Positions 1 through 5,692 of a stretch of 9,430 nt of DNA are shown here, piece by piece. Each line of letters starts with the position of its first letter. Within the stretch, counting starts at the first letter, position 1. A program made the translations under genes and the position numbers. The notes under the pieces were generated by a model. That model was not told where the DNA came from. It did not search any database and saw nothing but the letters and a program-made list of their open reading frames with translations. The stretch is from JBBQTQ01 sp038213135 (lineage in GTDB: Bacteria; Actinomycetota; Thermoleophilia; Gaiellales; Gaiellaceae): contig JBBQTQ010000090.1 in NCBI GenBank assembly GCA_038213135.1, forward strand, positions 1 to 9,430, in the 5' to 3' direction.

Positions 1-611
1 AGGCCGCTGCCTTCCCCCTCGTCTTCGAGACGGCGTACCGGATGCTCGTCACGAAGGCCCGACTCGAAGAGGGCGAGTGGGTGCTCGTCTGGGGGATCGG
101 CGGCGGTGTCGCCACCGCCGCGTTCCAGATCGCGAAGGCGCTCGGTGCGCGGGTGATCGTCACCTCCTCGAGCGACGACAAGCTGGCGCGCGCGGCGGAG
201 CTCGGTGCGGACGTCGCCGTGAACCATGCGACCGGCGACGTGAAGGCCGCCGTGAAGGAGGCCACGGGCGGCGCGGGCGCTGCGGTCGTGGTCGAGACGG
301 TCGGCGAGGCCACGTGGCGCAACTCGCTCGACTGCGCCGCGCAGGAGGGGCGGATCGTGGTCTGTGGCGCGACGACCGGCCCGAACCCGCCGGCCGCGCT
401 GCACCGGGTCTGGTGGAAGCAGCTCGTGATCATGGGCTCGTCGATGGGCACCCGCGCCGAGTTCGAGGGCGCCTTCGAGCTCGTCAAGAGCGGCCGCGCC
501 AAGCCGATCGTCGATCGCGTCTTCCCGCTCGAAGAGGCTCGGGCAGCCCACGAGCGGCTCGAGGCCGGCGAACAGTTCGGGAAGATCCTGCTGAGCGTCG
601 GCCCGTCGTAG
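1..611 (+). CDS. Zinc-type alcohol dehydrogenase / quinone oxidoreductase family protein, 3' part only
   Basis: The gene is cut by the left edge; the first full codon is at 3, and 202 residues are visible before TAG at 609-611. The visible part is the Rossmann cofactor domain and C-terminal segment of a medium-chain dehydrogenase/reductase. It shows the substrate-channel stretch AAFPLVFETAYRML, then the dinucleotide-binding turn GIGGGVATAAFQIAKALGA (about residues 30-48), then TSSSDDKLARAAELGAD. The last stretch, KPIVDRVFPLEEARAAHERL, is the usual family ending. S and K residues after the second beta strand (SSSDDK) favour NADPH over NADH, as in many quinone reductases. The catalytic zinc ligands, if any, would lie in the missing N-terminal half, so zinc alcohol dehydrogenase and zinc-free quinone reductase cannot be separated. 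The substrate is unknown. The gene is convergent with the minus-strand block that follows. Confidence 0.88.
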   Translation, partial: AAAFPLVFETAYRMLVTKARLEEGEWVLVWGIGGGVATAAFQIAKALGARVIVTSSSDDKLARAAELGADVAVNHATGDVKAAVKEATGGAGAAVVVETVGEATWRNSLDCAAQEGRIVVCGATTGPNPPAALHRVWWKQLVIMGSSMGTRAEFEGAFELVKSGRAKPIVDRVFPLEEARAAHERLEAGEQFGKILLSVGPS

Positions 612-646
612 AGCGCCAGAAGCAGTCGGCAAGCGTCCGGACCACG

Positions 647-679
647 ACTTCGGCGCAAACTCGGCGCACTTTCGGCACA
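647..679. repeat. Three tandem 11-bp repeats
   Basis: Three head-to-tail units of exactly 11 bp, ACTTCGGCGCA, AACTCGGCGCA and CTTTCGGCACA, sit in the gap between the convergent dehydrogenase and DUF59 genes. The 11-bp period is close to one helical turn, so the cores (TCGGCGCA, TCGGCGCA, TCGGCACA) would face the same side of the DNA. That is typical of operator arrays, but no regulator is visible in the window and chance in GC-rich DNA is possible. Confidence 0.45.
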
Positions 680-700
680 GACACGTGCGGTTTGTCTCGC

Positions 701-706
701 TATCGT
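701..706 (+). promoter_or_regulatory. Possible -10 element facing right
   Basis: TATCGT follows a GC dinucleotide, resembling the GC-TACCCT box near 8933. It lies 21 bases downstream of the 11-bp repeats. A purine-rich GAGGGAGG (715-722) follows, with a GTG at 726 that opens only a 21-codon frame running into the DUF59 gene antisense. No good -35 hexamer is seen. It may be a relic promoter or drive a short RNA. Confidence 0.15.
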
Positions 707-733
707 CGACCGCAGAGGGAGGCGGGTGTTGAG

Positions 734-750
734 CCCCACCCTGGGTGGGG
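734..750. terminator. Hairpin between convergent genes, possible bidirectional terminator
   Basis: CCCCACCC (734-741) and GGGTGGGG (743-750) are perfect 8-base inverted arms around one T; in RNA this would be a 7-bp stem with a 3-base loop. It lies between the stop of the + strand dehydrogenase (611) and the stop of the minus-strand DUF59 gene (772), where a shared terminator is expected. There is no T-tract on either side, so intrinsic termination would be weak. Confidence 0.35.
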
Positions 751-771
751 GTATGGGCGCGAGCCGGCCCG

Positions 772-1071
772 TTAGCCGAAGCCGAGGATGAACTTCGCGT
801 CGTCGGACATCCGTTCGGGCGTCCACGGGGGGTCCCAGGAGAGCTCCGTCTCGACGTCCTCGACGCCTTCGACGTTGGCAGCGGTGCTGCGGATGTCCTC
901 TTCGATCATCGGGCCCGCGGGACAGCCCAGCGAGGTGAGGCTGTAGATGACCTTCACCTTCGGCCCCTCGACCTCGACGTCGTAGAGCAGGCCGAGCTCC
1001 ACGATGTCCATGCCGAGCTCCGGGTCCTCGACCTGATGCATGGCCTCGATCACTTCCTCGCGGGTCGGCAT
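772..1071 (-). CDS. DUF59/MIP18 family Fe-S cluster assembly protein (SufT/PaaD-like)
   Basis: A 99-residue protein that fills the usual length of a stand-alone DUF59 domain. It has the conserved DPELG with an acidic/hydrophobic follow-up (DPELGMDIVELGLLYDV, residues 16-32), the central TSLGCPAGPMI stretch with the conserved cysteine C50, and the C-terminal WDPPWTPERMSDDAK signature (79-93). The family acts in the cytoplasm in maturation of iron-sulfur proteins (SufT) or, in phenylacetate clusters, as PaaD. No paa genes are present, so the SufT-like role is favoured. The ATG at 1071 is 10 bases after the stop of the secreted-protein gene, so it is most likely the last gene of the cpgS operon. 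Its presence there may mean that an operon product carries a metal cluster. It is followed by the hairpin at 734-750. Confidence 0.88.
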   Translation of the reverse strand: MPTREEVIEAMHQVEDPELGMDIVELGLLYDVEVEGPKVKVIYSLTSLGCPAGPMIEEDIRSTAANVEGVEDVETELSWDPPWTPERMSDDAKFILGFG

Positions 1072-1081
1072 CGCCGCGAGT

Positions 1082-1588
1082 CTAGCTGGGCGGCTTGAAA
1101 CTGCCGAGAATCGTCCCGGCCAGCGAGCGCCGGGCGGCCGGCAGGTAGACCTCCGCGAACGCGAAGCCCCGGATCGAGGTACCGCGATGCAGTACGACCA
1201 CGAGTCCCTCGTCGGGATAGGGCGTGCCGGGCGTCTTCGACCTGAAGCGGAGCGTCCAACGGTCGAGCTTCTTGTGCCATGTCGCCGTGCGCGGCAGCAG
1301 GTTCTCAGGCCGCGGGCCGCACGGCCCCTTGCCCGTCACGACGCACTTCGAAGGCTCCACGCACCCGACGCACGCGCTCACCTGCACCTCCAGGAAGCTG
1401 CGAGCGTCGGCCGGGTCGCGCCAGAGCTCCGTCGAGTGGTCGGACGGGTACGTGGCGTTCTTGTATGCCCACGCAGGGGGCACCTTGATGCTGAATCCCG
1501 CCGCCTTCGAGTGCCGCTCGACAAGCCCGCCGCTCGCGGCTGCGGAGCCGGCCAGAGCAAGCGCGAGCACGATGACCAGACGCCCCAT
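1082..1588 (-). CDS. Small secreted protein of unknown function with a four-cysteine cluster
   Basis: A 168-residue protein starting at ATG 1588, which shares its A with the TGA stop of the upstream GlpX-like gene (TGATG). Residues 1-19 (MGRLVIVLALALAGSAAAS) form a clear signal peptide with an AAAS-type cleavage region, so the mature protein should be exported. The start of the mature part, SKAAGFSIKVPPAW (27-40), resembles the opening strands of PsbP/LpqN/DcrB-like small secreted domains; this is a weak fold guess. A cysteine cluster C73-x2-C76-x5-C82-x7-C90 lies in the middle and could form disulfides or bind metal. I recognise no catalytic motif. Being translationally coupled to cytoplasmic sugar-phosphate enzymes is odd for a secreted protein, and the link is unexplained. 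Confidence 0.8.
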   Translation of the reverse strand: MGRLVIVLALALAGSAAASGGLVERHSKAAGFSIKVPPAWAYKNATYPSDHSTELWRDPADARSFLEVQVSACVGCVEPSKCVVTGKGPCGPRPENLLPRTATWHKKLDRWTLRFRSKTPGTPYPDEGLVVVLHRGTSIRGFAFAEVYLPAARRSLAGTILGSFKPPS

Positions 1589-2604
1589 CAGTAGCCGAAC
1601 AGTCTGACTTCCTCGCGCCGCTCTCGGGCGAAGAAGTGGTGCCCGTCGACGAAGCGCACCCAGTTGCACCGTGTGCACATTACGAGCGAGTGCGTCCGCG
1701 CGCTGTCGGCCAGGAAGCGCACGCCGCGCAGCAGGTCCCCGTTCGAGACGCCTGTCGCGGCAAAGATCGTCTCGCCCGGAACGAGATCCTCGGCGCGGAA
1801 GATGCGCTCGACGTCGTCGATCCCGTACTCCTTCGCGCGATCGATCTCGGTGCGCGACGCGGGCCAGAGCTGCGCGACGACCTCCCCGCCCAGGCAGCGA
1901 AGAGCCGCAGCTGCCAGCACGACCTGGCGCGTGCCGCCGATCCCAACCGCGAGGTGGTCGTTCGTGCCGCGGATCGCAGCCGAGATGGACGCGGTCACCG
2001 TGCCGTCGGCGATCAGCTTGATCCGGGCTCCCGAGGCGCGGATCTCCTCGATCAGGTCGTGGTGACGCGGCCGGTCGAGGACAATCGTCGTGATGTCGTT
2101 GACGGTCCGCCCGAACGCAGACGCGATCGCCTGGATGTTCTCGACGACCGGCTTGCGCAGGTCGACCACGCTGCGAGCCACCGGTCCCGTCGCCATCTGC
2201 CGCATGTACATGTCCGGCAGCATCGTCATCGACTGGGGGCCGCCGACCGCGATCATCGCCATCGCGCCGTTGCCGCCCCGTGCGACCACACCGCGGCCCT
2301 CGAGCGGATCGAGCGCGAGGTCGACGGGGTCGCCGCCAGCGCCGATCTCCTCGCCGATCGCGAGGTGCTCGCTCCCGTCCGGAGCTCCGATCACGACCCG
2401 CCCGGAGATCGGCAGCGTCACGAGCGCGTGCCGCATTCCGGAGAACGCAGCCTCCTCCGCAGCGTGCTGGTTGCCCCGGCCGAGCCAGCGCGCGCCGGCG
2501 AGCGCGGCGCGCTCGGTCGCCCGGGCATACGCCTCGCACATGCACTGGCGGCTGTGCGGGCCCGGCTGCTGCTCCTCGACCGGCTCTTCGACGGTCTGCG
2601 TCAT
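1588..2604 (-). CDS. GlpX-like class II fructose-1,6-bisphosphatase homologue with altered metal site
   Basis: A 338-residue protein, normal GlpX length. It keeps the family backbone throughout: ARWLGRG (38-44), the DPLEG metal motif (99-103), PDMYM (130-134), ILDRPRH-like VLDRPRHHDLIEEIRA (176-190), GIGGT (221-225) and ATGVSNGDLLRGVRF (283-297). Compared with E. coli and M. tuberculosis GlpX as I remember them, several residues assigned to metal binding or catalysis differ: GRGD is GRGN (N45), the GEGE..APML acidic stretch is replaced by GAPDGSEHLAI (73-83), DPIEGT/DPIDGT ends in R (R104), GGxPEG is GGTRQ (Q227), and the second D of DGD is T202. D99 and E102 remain. An extra CxxC lies at C310/C313, and C21 and C23 are near the N-terminus. 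The ATG at 2604 overlaps the kinase stop as ATGA. It is probably not an ordinary fructose bisphosphatase; a role acting on or sensing a phosphoglycerate is inferred from context only. Confidence 0.85.
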   Translation of the reverse strand: MTQTVEEPVEEQQPGPHSRQCMCEAYARATERAALAGARWLGRGNQHAAEEAAFSGMRHALVTLPISGRVVIGAPDGSEHLAIGEEIGAGGDPVDLALDPLEGRGVVARGGNGAMAMIAVGGPQSMTMLPDMYMRQMATGPVARSVVDLRKPVVENIQAIASAFGRTVNDITTIVLDRPRHHDLIEEIRASGARIKLIADGTVTASISAAIRGTNDHLAVGIGGTRQVVLAAAALRCLGGEVVAQLWPASRTEIDRAKEYGIDDVERIFRAEDLVPGETIFAATGVSNGDLLRGVRFLADSARTHSLVMCTRCNWVRFVDGHHFFARERREEVRLFGY

Positions 2605-3500
2605 ACCCTCTCCAGTCGCTCGGCGCTCGAGAGAACGAGCTCCATCACGGTAGCGATTGCGAGCTCGATATTCGAGTTCTCGATCACAGGCACCCCCTCG
2701 CGGCGTGCCCGCTCGACGATGTAGTCCTGGATCGCCCTGATCTCCGGGAGCGAATCGAGGTAACGGTTGACCGCTCGAGCCCCCTGCGTCGACGCGTCGC
2801 GCACGAAGAAGTGGCCTGCGTGCTCGGTCGCCTCCTCGATCGCGAGCACGCACTGGACGGCCAGCGCTCCCTCGATCGGCGGCAGCATCCCCGGAACGAG
2901 GTGGACCCCTTCGAGCACCATCGACCAGCCCTCCTCCAGCGCACGCTCGACCGCCGCCTGGGCGCCGACGAGCACGTTCCGCGTCTGGTCGAGGAAGCCT
3001 GCGACTGTGGGATCGGCGTCCTCGCTCGACGCCGCGGCGCCGGCCTCGAAGCTCGAGTAATGGATCGACGGCATGAACTCCGCGGAGAAGAACGCGCGCA
3101 TCGTCTGGCGGATGAAGTCGGTCGAGGTGACCCGCGTGATTCCGAGCCGGTAGGCGACCTCGGTCGCGACCGTCGACTTGCCGGTGCCGGTCGTGCCGCC
3201 GATCAGCAGCACGATCGGCAGGTCGAGGCGGCGCAGGTCGTGGAAGCGGCGCAGCCGGCGCGCCGCCTGGGCGCCCTCGTTCTCGCCGAGCACCTCGCGG
3301 GCGAGCTCGTCGAAACGGTCGAAGTCGATCTCCCCCGCGCCGCGCCGGGCGAGCTCGGTCTCCACGCGCAGCGCGAGCTCGTAGGCGCGCACCGCGTCGA
3401 CGCCCGTCGCGACGAGTGCGCGGGCCAAGAGTCCCTTCGAGTAGGGGAGCTCGCCCTCGCCGCCGAGCGGGACCGGGTCGGTGTGCCGCTGCTCTGTCAT
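2601..3500 (-). CDS. pgk2: 2-phosphoglycerate kinase with N-terminal ATP-cone domain
   Basis: A 299-residue cytoplasmic kinase predicted to convert ATP and 2-phosphoglycerate to 2,3-diphosphoglycerate (EC 2.7.2.16), the first step toward cyclic 2,3-DPG. Residues about 9-75 look like an ATP-cone regulatory domain (LPYSKGLLARALVATGVD, then the helix YELALRVETELARRG). The kinase domain begins with IVLLIGGTTGTGKST; the P-loop is G101-T110. It is followed by TSTDFIRQTMRAFF (125-138), GWSMVLEGVHLVPGML (191-206) and ENSNIELAI (274-282), all typical of the archaeal enzymes. The length matches the roughly 300-residue archaeal proteins. The ATG at 3500 overlaps the cpgS stop by four bases (ATGA), and its own stop overlaps the GlpX-like start the same way. 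No Shine-Dalgarno sequence is visible; a palindromic repeat ends 9 bases before the start. Uridine kinase-like P-loop proteins are the nearest alternative family. Confidence 0.9.
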   Translation of the reverse strand: MTEQRHTDPVPLGGEGELPYSKGLLARALVATGVDAVRAYELALRVETELARRGAGEIDFDRFDELAREVLGENEGAQAARRLRRFHDLRRLDLPIVLLIGGTTGTGKSTVATEVAYRLGITRVTSTDFIRQTMRAFFSAEFMPSIHYSSFEAGAAASSEDADPTVAGFLDQTRNVLVGAQAAVERALEEGWSMVLEGVHLVPGMLPPIEGALAVQCVLAIEEATEHAGHFFVRDASTQGARAVNRYLDSLPEIRAIQDYIVERARREGVPVIENSNIELAIATVMELVLSSAERLERV

Positions 3501-4711
3501 GGCGCGAGGTGAGGGACAGGCCTGTCAGGCCTGTCCCTCGGTCGGGTTTCCGATCCCAAGAGGGCGAGCAGCTCCTCGTCGACTTCGCCGACCACTTCGT
3601 TCGCGGCGAAGACGACCTCCGCCCCACGCTCGTGGGCCGCTTCGGCGACCACGTCGATCGCCGCCGCCTTGATCTCGACGAGGTAGACCTCGGCGTCGAC
3701 TCGCCCGAGCTCCGCCATGAGCGCGCCGCGTCGCGCGAGGTTCGTCGAGGCATGGACGATCTCCGCGTCGAGGTGGCCGGTCGGCGCCGGCCCGGTGGTG
3801 AAGACCGCCGTCCGCCTGCCGCGCAGCGGCTCGACGGGCTCGAGGCGCAGGTCGAACCGCACCACCGGCACGTCCTTCAGCCTCGCCACCTCCGCGGCGA
3901 CTGCATCGTCGGTCGTCAGGACGAGGTCGGAGATCAGGACTCGGTACGGGTTGAGCCCTGAGACGACGTCGTGAGCGACCAGCACGCGACGGTCGGCGGC
4001 GATCGGCGGGATCGCCGCGCCGCTGCCGTCGAAGAGCACGAGGTCGGGCTCCCGTTCCGCCGCGAGGCGCGCTCCGGCGAGCACGTTCGAGGTGCCGACC
4101 TCGCCCGCGAAACCGCCGCCACAGCGGCGGCAGCCGATCGTGACGACTCCCGCGAGAATCGCCGTCTCGAGATGGTCGGAGGCGGCGTGCCGCCCGCCGC
4201 GCGCGAGCTCGAGGAGGTCTTCGACGCTCGGAGGCGTCTCGATCACCTCCGGCTCCGCCGGGCCGCCGCGACCCATGGCGACGACGATCACGTCCCGATC
4301 TCGCGACAGAAGCCGCGCCAGGTGGCCGGTGACGGCGGTCTTGCCGACTCGCTTGCCGGTGCCGATCACGGCCAGCGACGGCAGCGCGAACGGCTCGAAC
4401 GCCGGCGTGTCGAAGCGGAACCCCGGGCCCTCGTAGCGCACGCCGAGCGCAAGCGCTCGACTGGCCAGGAGCAACCGCTCGCGCGGCCCGAGCACGGGCT
4501 CGTCCGAGAGATCGACGATCACCTCCGGCTCGTAGGCGGTCACCCCCTCCTCCAGCGAGCCGGCGAGCGGCACGCCGTACTCCTCGCCGCCCTTCAGCTT
4601 CTCGGTCCCGCCGACGCAGACTGCCGCCACGAACTCGTACGGCAGCTCGGCGAGCGCGTCCCGCACGACCGGCGCGTAATGCTCGCCGTCGATGACGGCC
4701 AGCGCCCTCAC
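3497..4711 (-). CDS. cpgS: Cyclic 2,3-diphosphoglycerate synthetase
   Basis: A 404-residue protein predicted to close 2,3-diphosphoglycerate into cyclic 2,3-diphosphoglycerate using ATP (EC 6.5.1.9). The N-terminal part (1-110) opens with ALAVIDGEHYAPVVRDAL and contains VCVGGTEKL (31-39) and VIVDLSDEPVL (64-74), all hallmarks of the archaeal enzyme. The P-loop domain follows with VIGTGKRVGKTAVTGHLA (G117-T125 core), then VVAMGRGGP (143-151), the cysteine pair GCRRCGGG (C194, C197), DLVLFDGSGAAIPPI (223-237) and VISDLV-like LISDLVLTTDD (259-269). The start is GTG at 4711; an AGGGG directly before it is too close to be a standard ribosome binding site. The natural end seems to be LLALLG near residue 386; the last 18 residues (rich in R, D, P) come largely from a palindromic repeat. 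It is the first gene of the operon. In methanogens the product is a solute and possible phosphate or energy reserve. Confidence 0.9.
   Translation of the reverse strand: MRALAVIDGEHYAPVVRDALAELPYEFVAAVCVGGTEKLKGGEEYGVPLAGSLEEGVTAYEPEVIVDLSDEPVLGPRERLLLASRALALGVRYEGPGFRFDTPAFEPFALPSLAVIGTGKRVGKTAVTGHLARLLSRDRDVIVVAMGRGGPAEPEVIETPPSVEDLLELARGGRHAASDHLETAILAGVVTIGCRRCGGGFAGEVGTSNVLAGARLAAEREPDLVLFDGSGAAIPPIAADRRVLVAHDVVSGLNPYRVLISDLVLTTDDAVAAEVARLKDVPVVRFDLRLEPVEPLRGRRTAVFTTGPAPTGHLDAEIVHASTNLARRGALMAELGRVDAEVYLVEIKAAAIDVVAEAAHERGAEVVFAANEVVGEVDEELLALLGSETRPRDRPDRPVPHLAP
3510..3543. repeat. 34-bp palindromic repeat, copy A (inside cpgS 3' end)
   Basis: TGAGGGACAGGCC (3510-3522) pairs with GGCCTGTCCCTC (3528-3539) around a short TGTCA centre and is followed by GGTC. 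The core is nearly identical to copy B at 5693-5726; only the central bases differ. It lies in the C-terminal coding region of cpgS, where it is read as RPRDRPDRPVPHL, and ends 9 bases before the ATG of the 2-phosphoglycerate kinase. It looks like a dispersed intergenic palindrome of the REP type that the reading frame has absorbed. Confidence 0.85.
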
Positions 4712-4729
4712 ACCCCTGGCCGCCGTCCG

Positions 4730-4765
4730 CAGCCAGCCGGCGAAGCCGGCTTCCGCGGCTGGCTG
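4730..4765 (-). promoter_or_regulatory. Strong hairpin in the cpgS leader
   Basis: CAGCCAGCC (4730-4738) and GGCTGGCTG (4757-4765) are perfect 9-base arms enclosing a second palindromic stretch (GAAGCCGGCTTC on the minus strand). In the minus-strand RNA this makes a long stem-loop that ends 18 bases before the GTG of cpgS. There is no T-tract, so it is either a weak terminator for the upstream phosphoesterase transcript or a leader structure affecting cpgS translation or stability. Confidence 0.5.
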
Positions 4766-4789
4766 TCGCCCCTCCCGGCGCGGTGCCTT

Positions 4790-4823
4790 CCGGGCCCGTA
4801 CTGGTTTGTACTGTGCCCTCCGG
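4790..4823. promoter_or_regulatory. Operator-like symmetric element upstream of cpgS
   Basis: GTACTG occurs twice with a 10-bp period (4798-4803 and 4808-4813), and GTAC pairs with GTAC across TGGTTT. Flanking blocks mirror it: CCGG, GCCC, GTAC on the left and GTAC, GCCC, CCGG on the right, the latter with small inserts. It is the only AT-richer patch in the 169-base gap before cpgS, about 80-110 bases upstream of the GTG, which fits a promoter or regulator site. No regulator is identified and no clear -35/-10 pair is seen. Confidence 0.35.
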
Positions 4824-4834
4824 CCCCGCCCCGG

Positions 4835-4853
4835 CAGGAGCGCCCCAGGAGCG
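4835..4853. repeat. Direct repeat CAGGAGCG, two copies
   Basis: CAGGAGCG at 4835-4842 and again at 4846-4853, an 11-bp period, just after the stop of the metallophosphoesterase gene in the sense of transcription. It may be part of the cpgS promoter region or chance. Confidence 0.25.
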
Positions 4854-4880
4854 TGAGGACGGTCGCAGAGTCAGTGCGCG

Positions 4881-5684
4881 TCATCGCTGCGAGCTGACTT
4901 CGTCCTCGATCCGGGCCGTGTACTTCTCGTAGGCCAGCGTCTCGGTCGAGAACTGGATGATCTTCTCCTGGCCGTGGTACGGGTAGCGCCGCCAGATGTC
5001 GACGTGCGCGCCGGTAACCTCGACGACGTTGTAACAGGGCCTTCCGTTCCCGCGCAGGCGCGTCGTCGAGACGGTGCCGGTGTTGACGATGAACATGTCC
5101 TCGAGCCGCCACGCGTACGGGACGTGCTTGTGACCTGCGAGCACGAGATCGACTCCGGCCCGCTGGAGGCACTCGATCGCGTCGCCGGCGTCGAGGACGA
5201 TGTTGCGCTCACGGCCGGTGCCCGGGATCGAGATCAGATGGTGGTGGAGCACGAAGACGCGCAGCCGCGACTCCGGGTGCGCCGCGAACTGCTCCTCGAT
5301 CCAGCCGTAGCGGCCACGACCGATCTGGCCCTCGTCGAGATCCGGCTGCGTCGAGTCGACCGCGACGACGGTCACCCCCTTGACGTGCAGCACCGGGCTG
5401 CGCTTCCCGAACATCTCCTCGAAGTGCACATAGCCGACGTTGCGCGAGTCGTGGTTGCCCGGGATCACGATCATCGCGTCGCACTCGATCCGGTCGAGGT
5501 AGGCCCTCGCCTCGACGTACTCCGGCTTGTAGCCCGCGGTCGTCAGATCGCCGGAGCAGACGACAAGGTCCGGCCGCAGCTCGTTGATCTCCGAGATCGC
5601 GCGCTCCATCAGGTTCGGGACGAAGTGCGGCCCGCCCGCATGGATGTCCGAGATGTGGGCGATCGTGAAGGTGTCGTCTGGCAT
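4881..5684 (-). CDS. Calcineurin-like metallophosphoesterase (class III cyclic nucleotide phosphodiesterase-like)
   Basis: A 267-residue cytoplasmic hydrolase with the complete two-metal motif set of the family: DIH (D13, H15), GD (D46), GNHD (N77, H78), a histidine cluster (H147-H149) and GHKH (H185, H187). The order and spacing resemble CpdA-type phosphodiesterases, which cleave cyclic nucleotides or other phosphate esters; the true substrate cannot be read from the sequence. No signal peptide is present. The ATG at 5684 is well supported because IAHISDIH follows at the usual distance. There is no Shine-Dalgarno sequence; a palindromic repeat ends 8 bases upstream. The gene lies 53 bases after the M32 peptidase and 169 bases before cpgS. 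A role in turning over a phosphorylated product of the cpgS operon is possible but only inferred. Confidence 0.87.
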   Translation of the reverse strand: MPDDTFTIAHISDIHAGGPHFVPNLMERAISEINELRPDLVVCSGDLTTAGYKPEYVEARAYLDRIECDAMIVIPGNHDSRNVGYVHFEEMFGKRSPVLHVKGVTVVAVDSTQPDLDEGQIGRGRYGWIEEQFAAHPESRLRVFVLHHHLISIPGTGRERNIVLDAGDAIECLQRAGVDLVLAGHKHVPYAWRLEDMFIVNTGTVSTTRLRGNGRPCYNVVEVTGAHVDIWRRYPYHGQEKIIQFSTETLAYEKYTARIEDEVSSQR

Positions 5685-5692
5685 GTGGTGTG

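Noticed and set aside
77..775. A 232-codon + strand open frame over the dehydrogenase
   Set aside because: It is the shifted frame of the recognised dehydrogenase and has the arginine/glycine-rich composition typical of GC-rich shadow frames.
1082..2545. A 487-codon open frame extending the secreted protein upstream
   Set aside because: The upstream part is off-frame over the GlpX-like gene. The signal peptide begins at ATG 1588 exactly at the TGATG junction, which fixes the real start.
3510..3543. The palindrome as a simple intrinsic terminator
   Set aside because: It has no T-tract, it is inside an open operon with an ATGA junction just after it, and a near-identical copy lies elsewhere, so a repeat element is the better description.
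1588..3753. A 721-codon open frame on the minus strand joining the kinase region to the GlpX-like protein
   Set aside because: Only the part from ATG 2604 resembles a protein family. Upstream it is an off-frame reading of the kinase and cpgS genes, rich in arginine, so this is not a fusion.
4712..4880. A known riboswitch in the cpgS leader
   Set aside because: I see a hairpin and repeats but no consensus core of a riboswitch class that I recognise.
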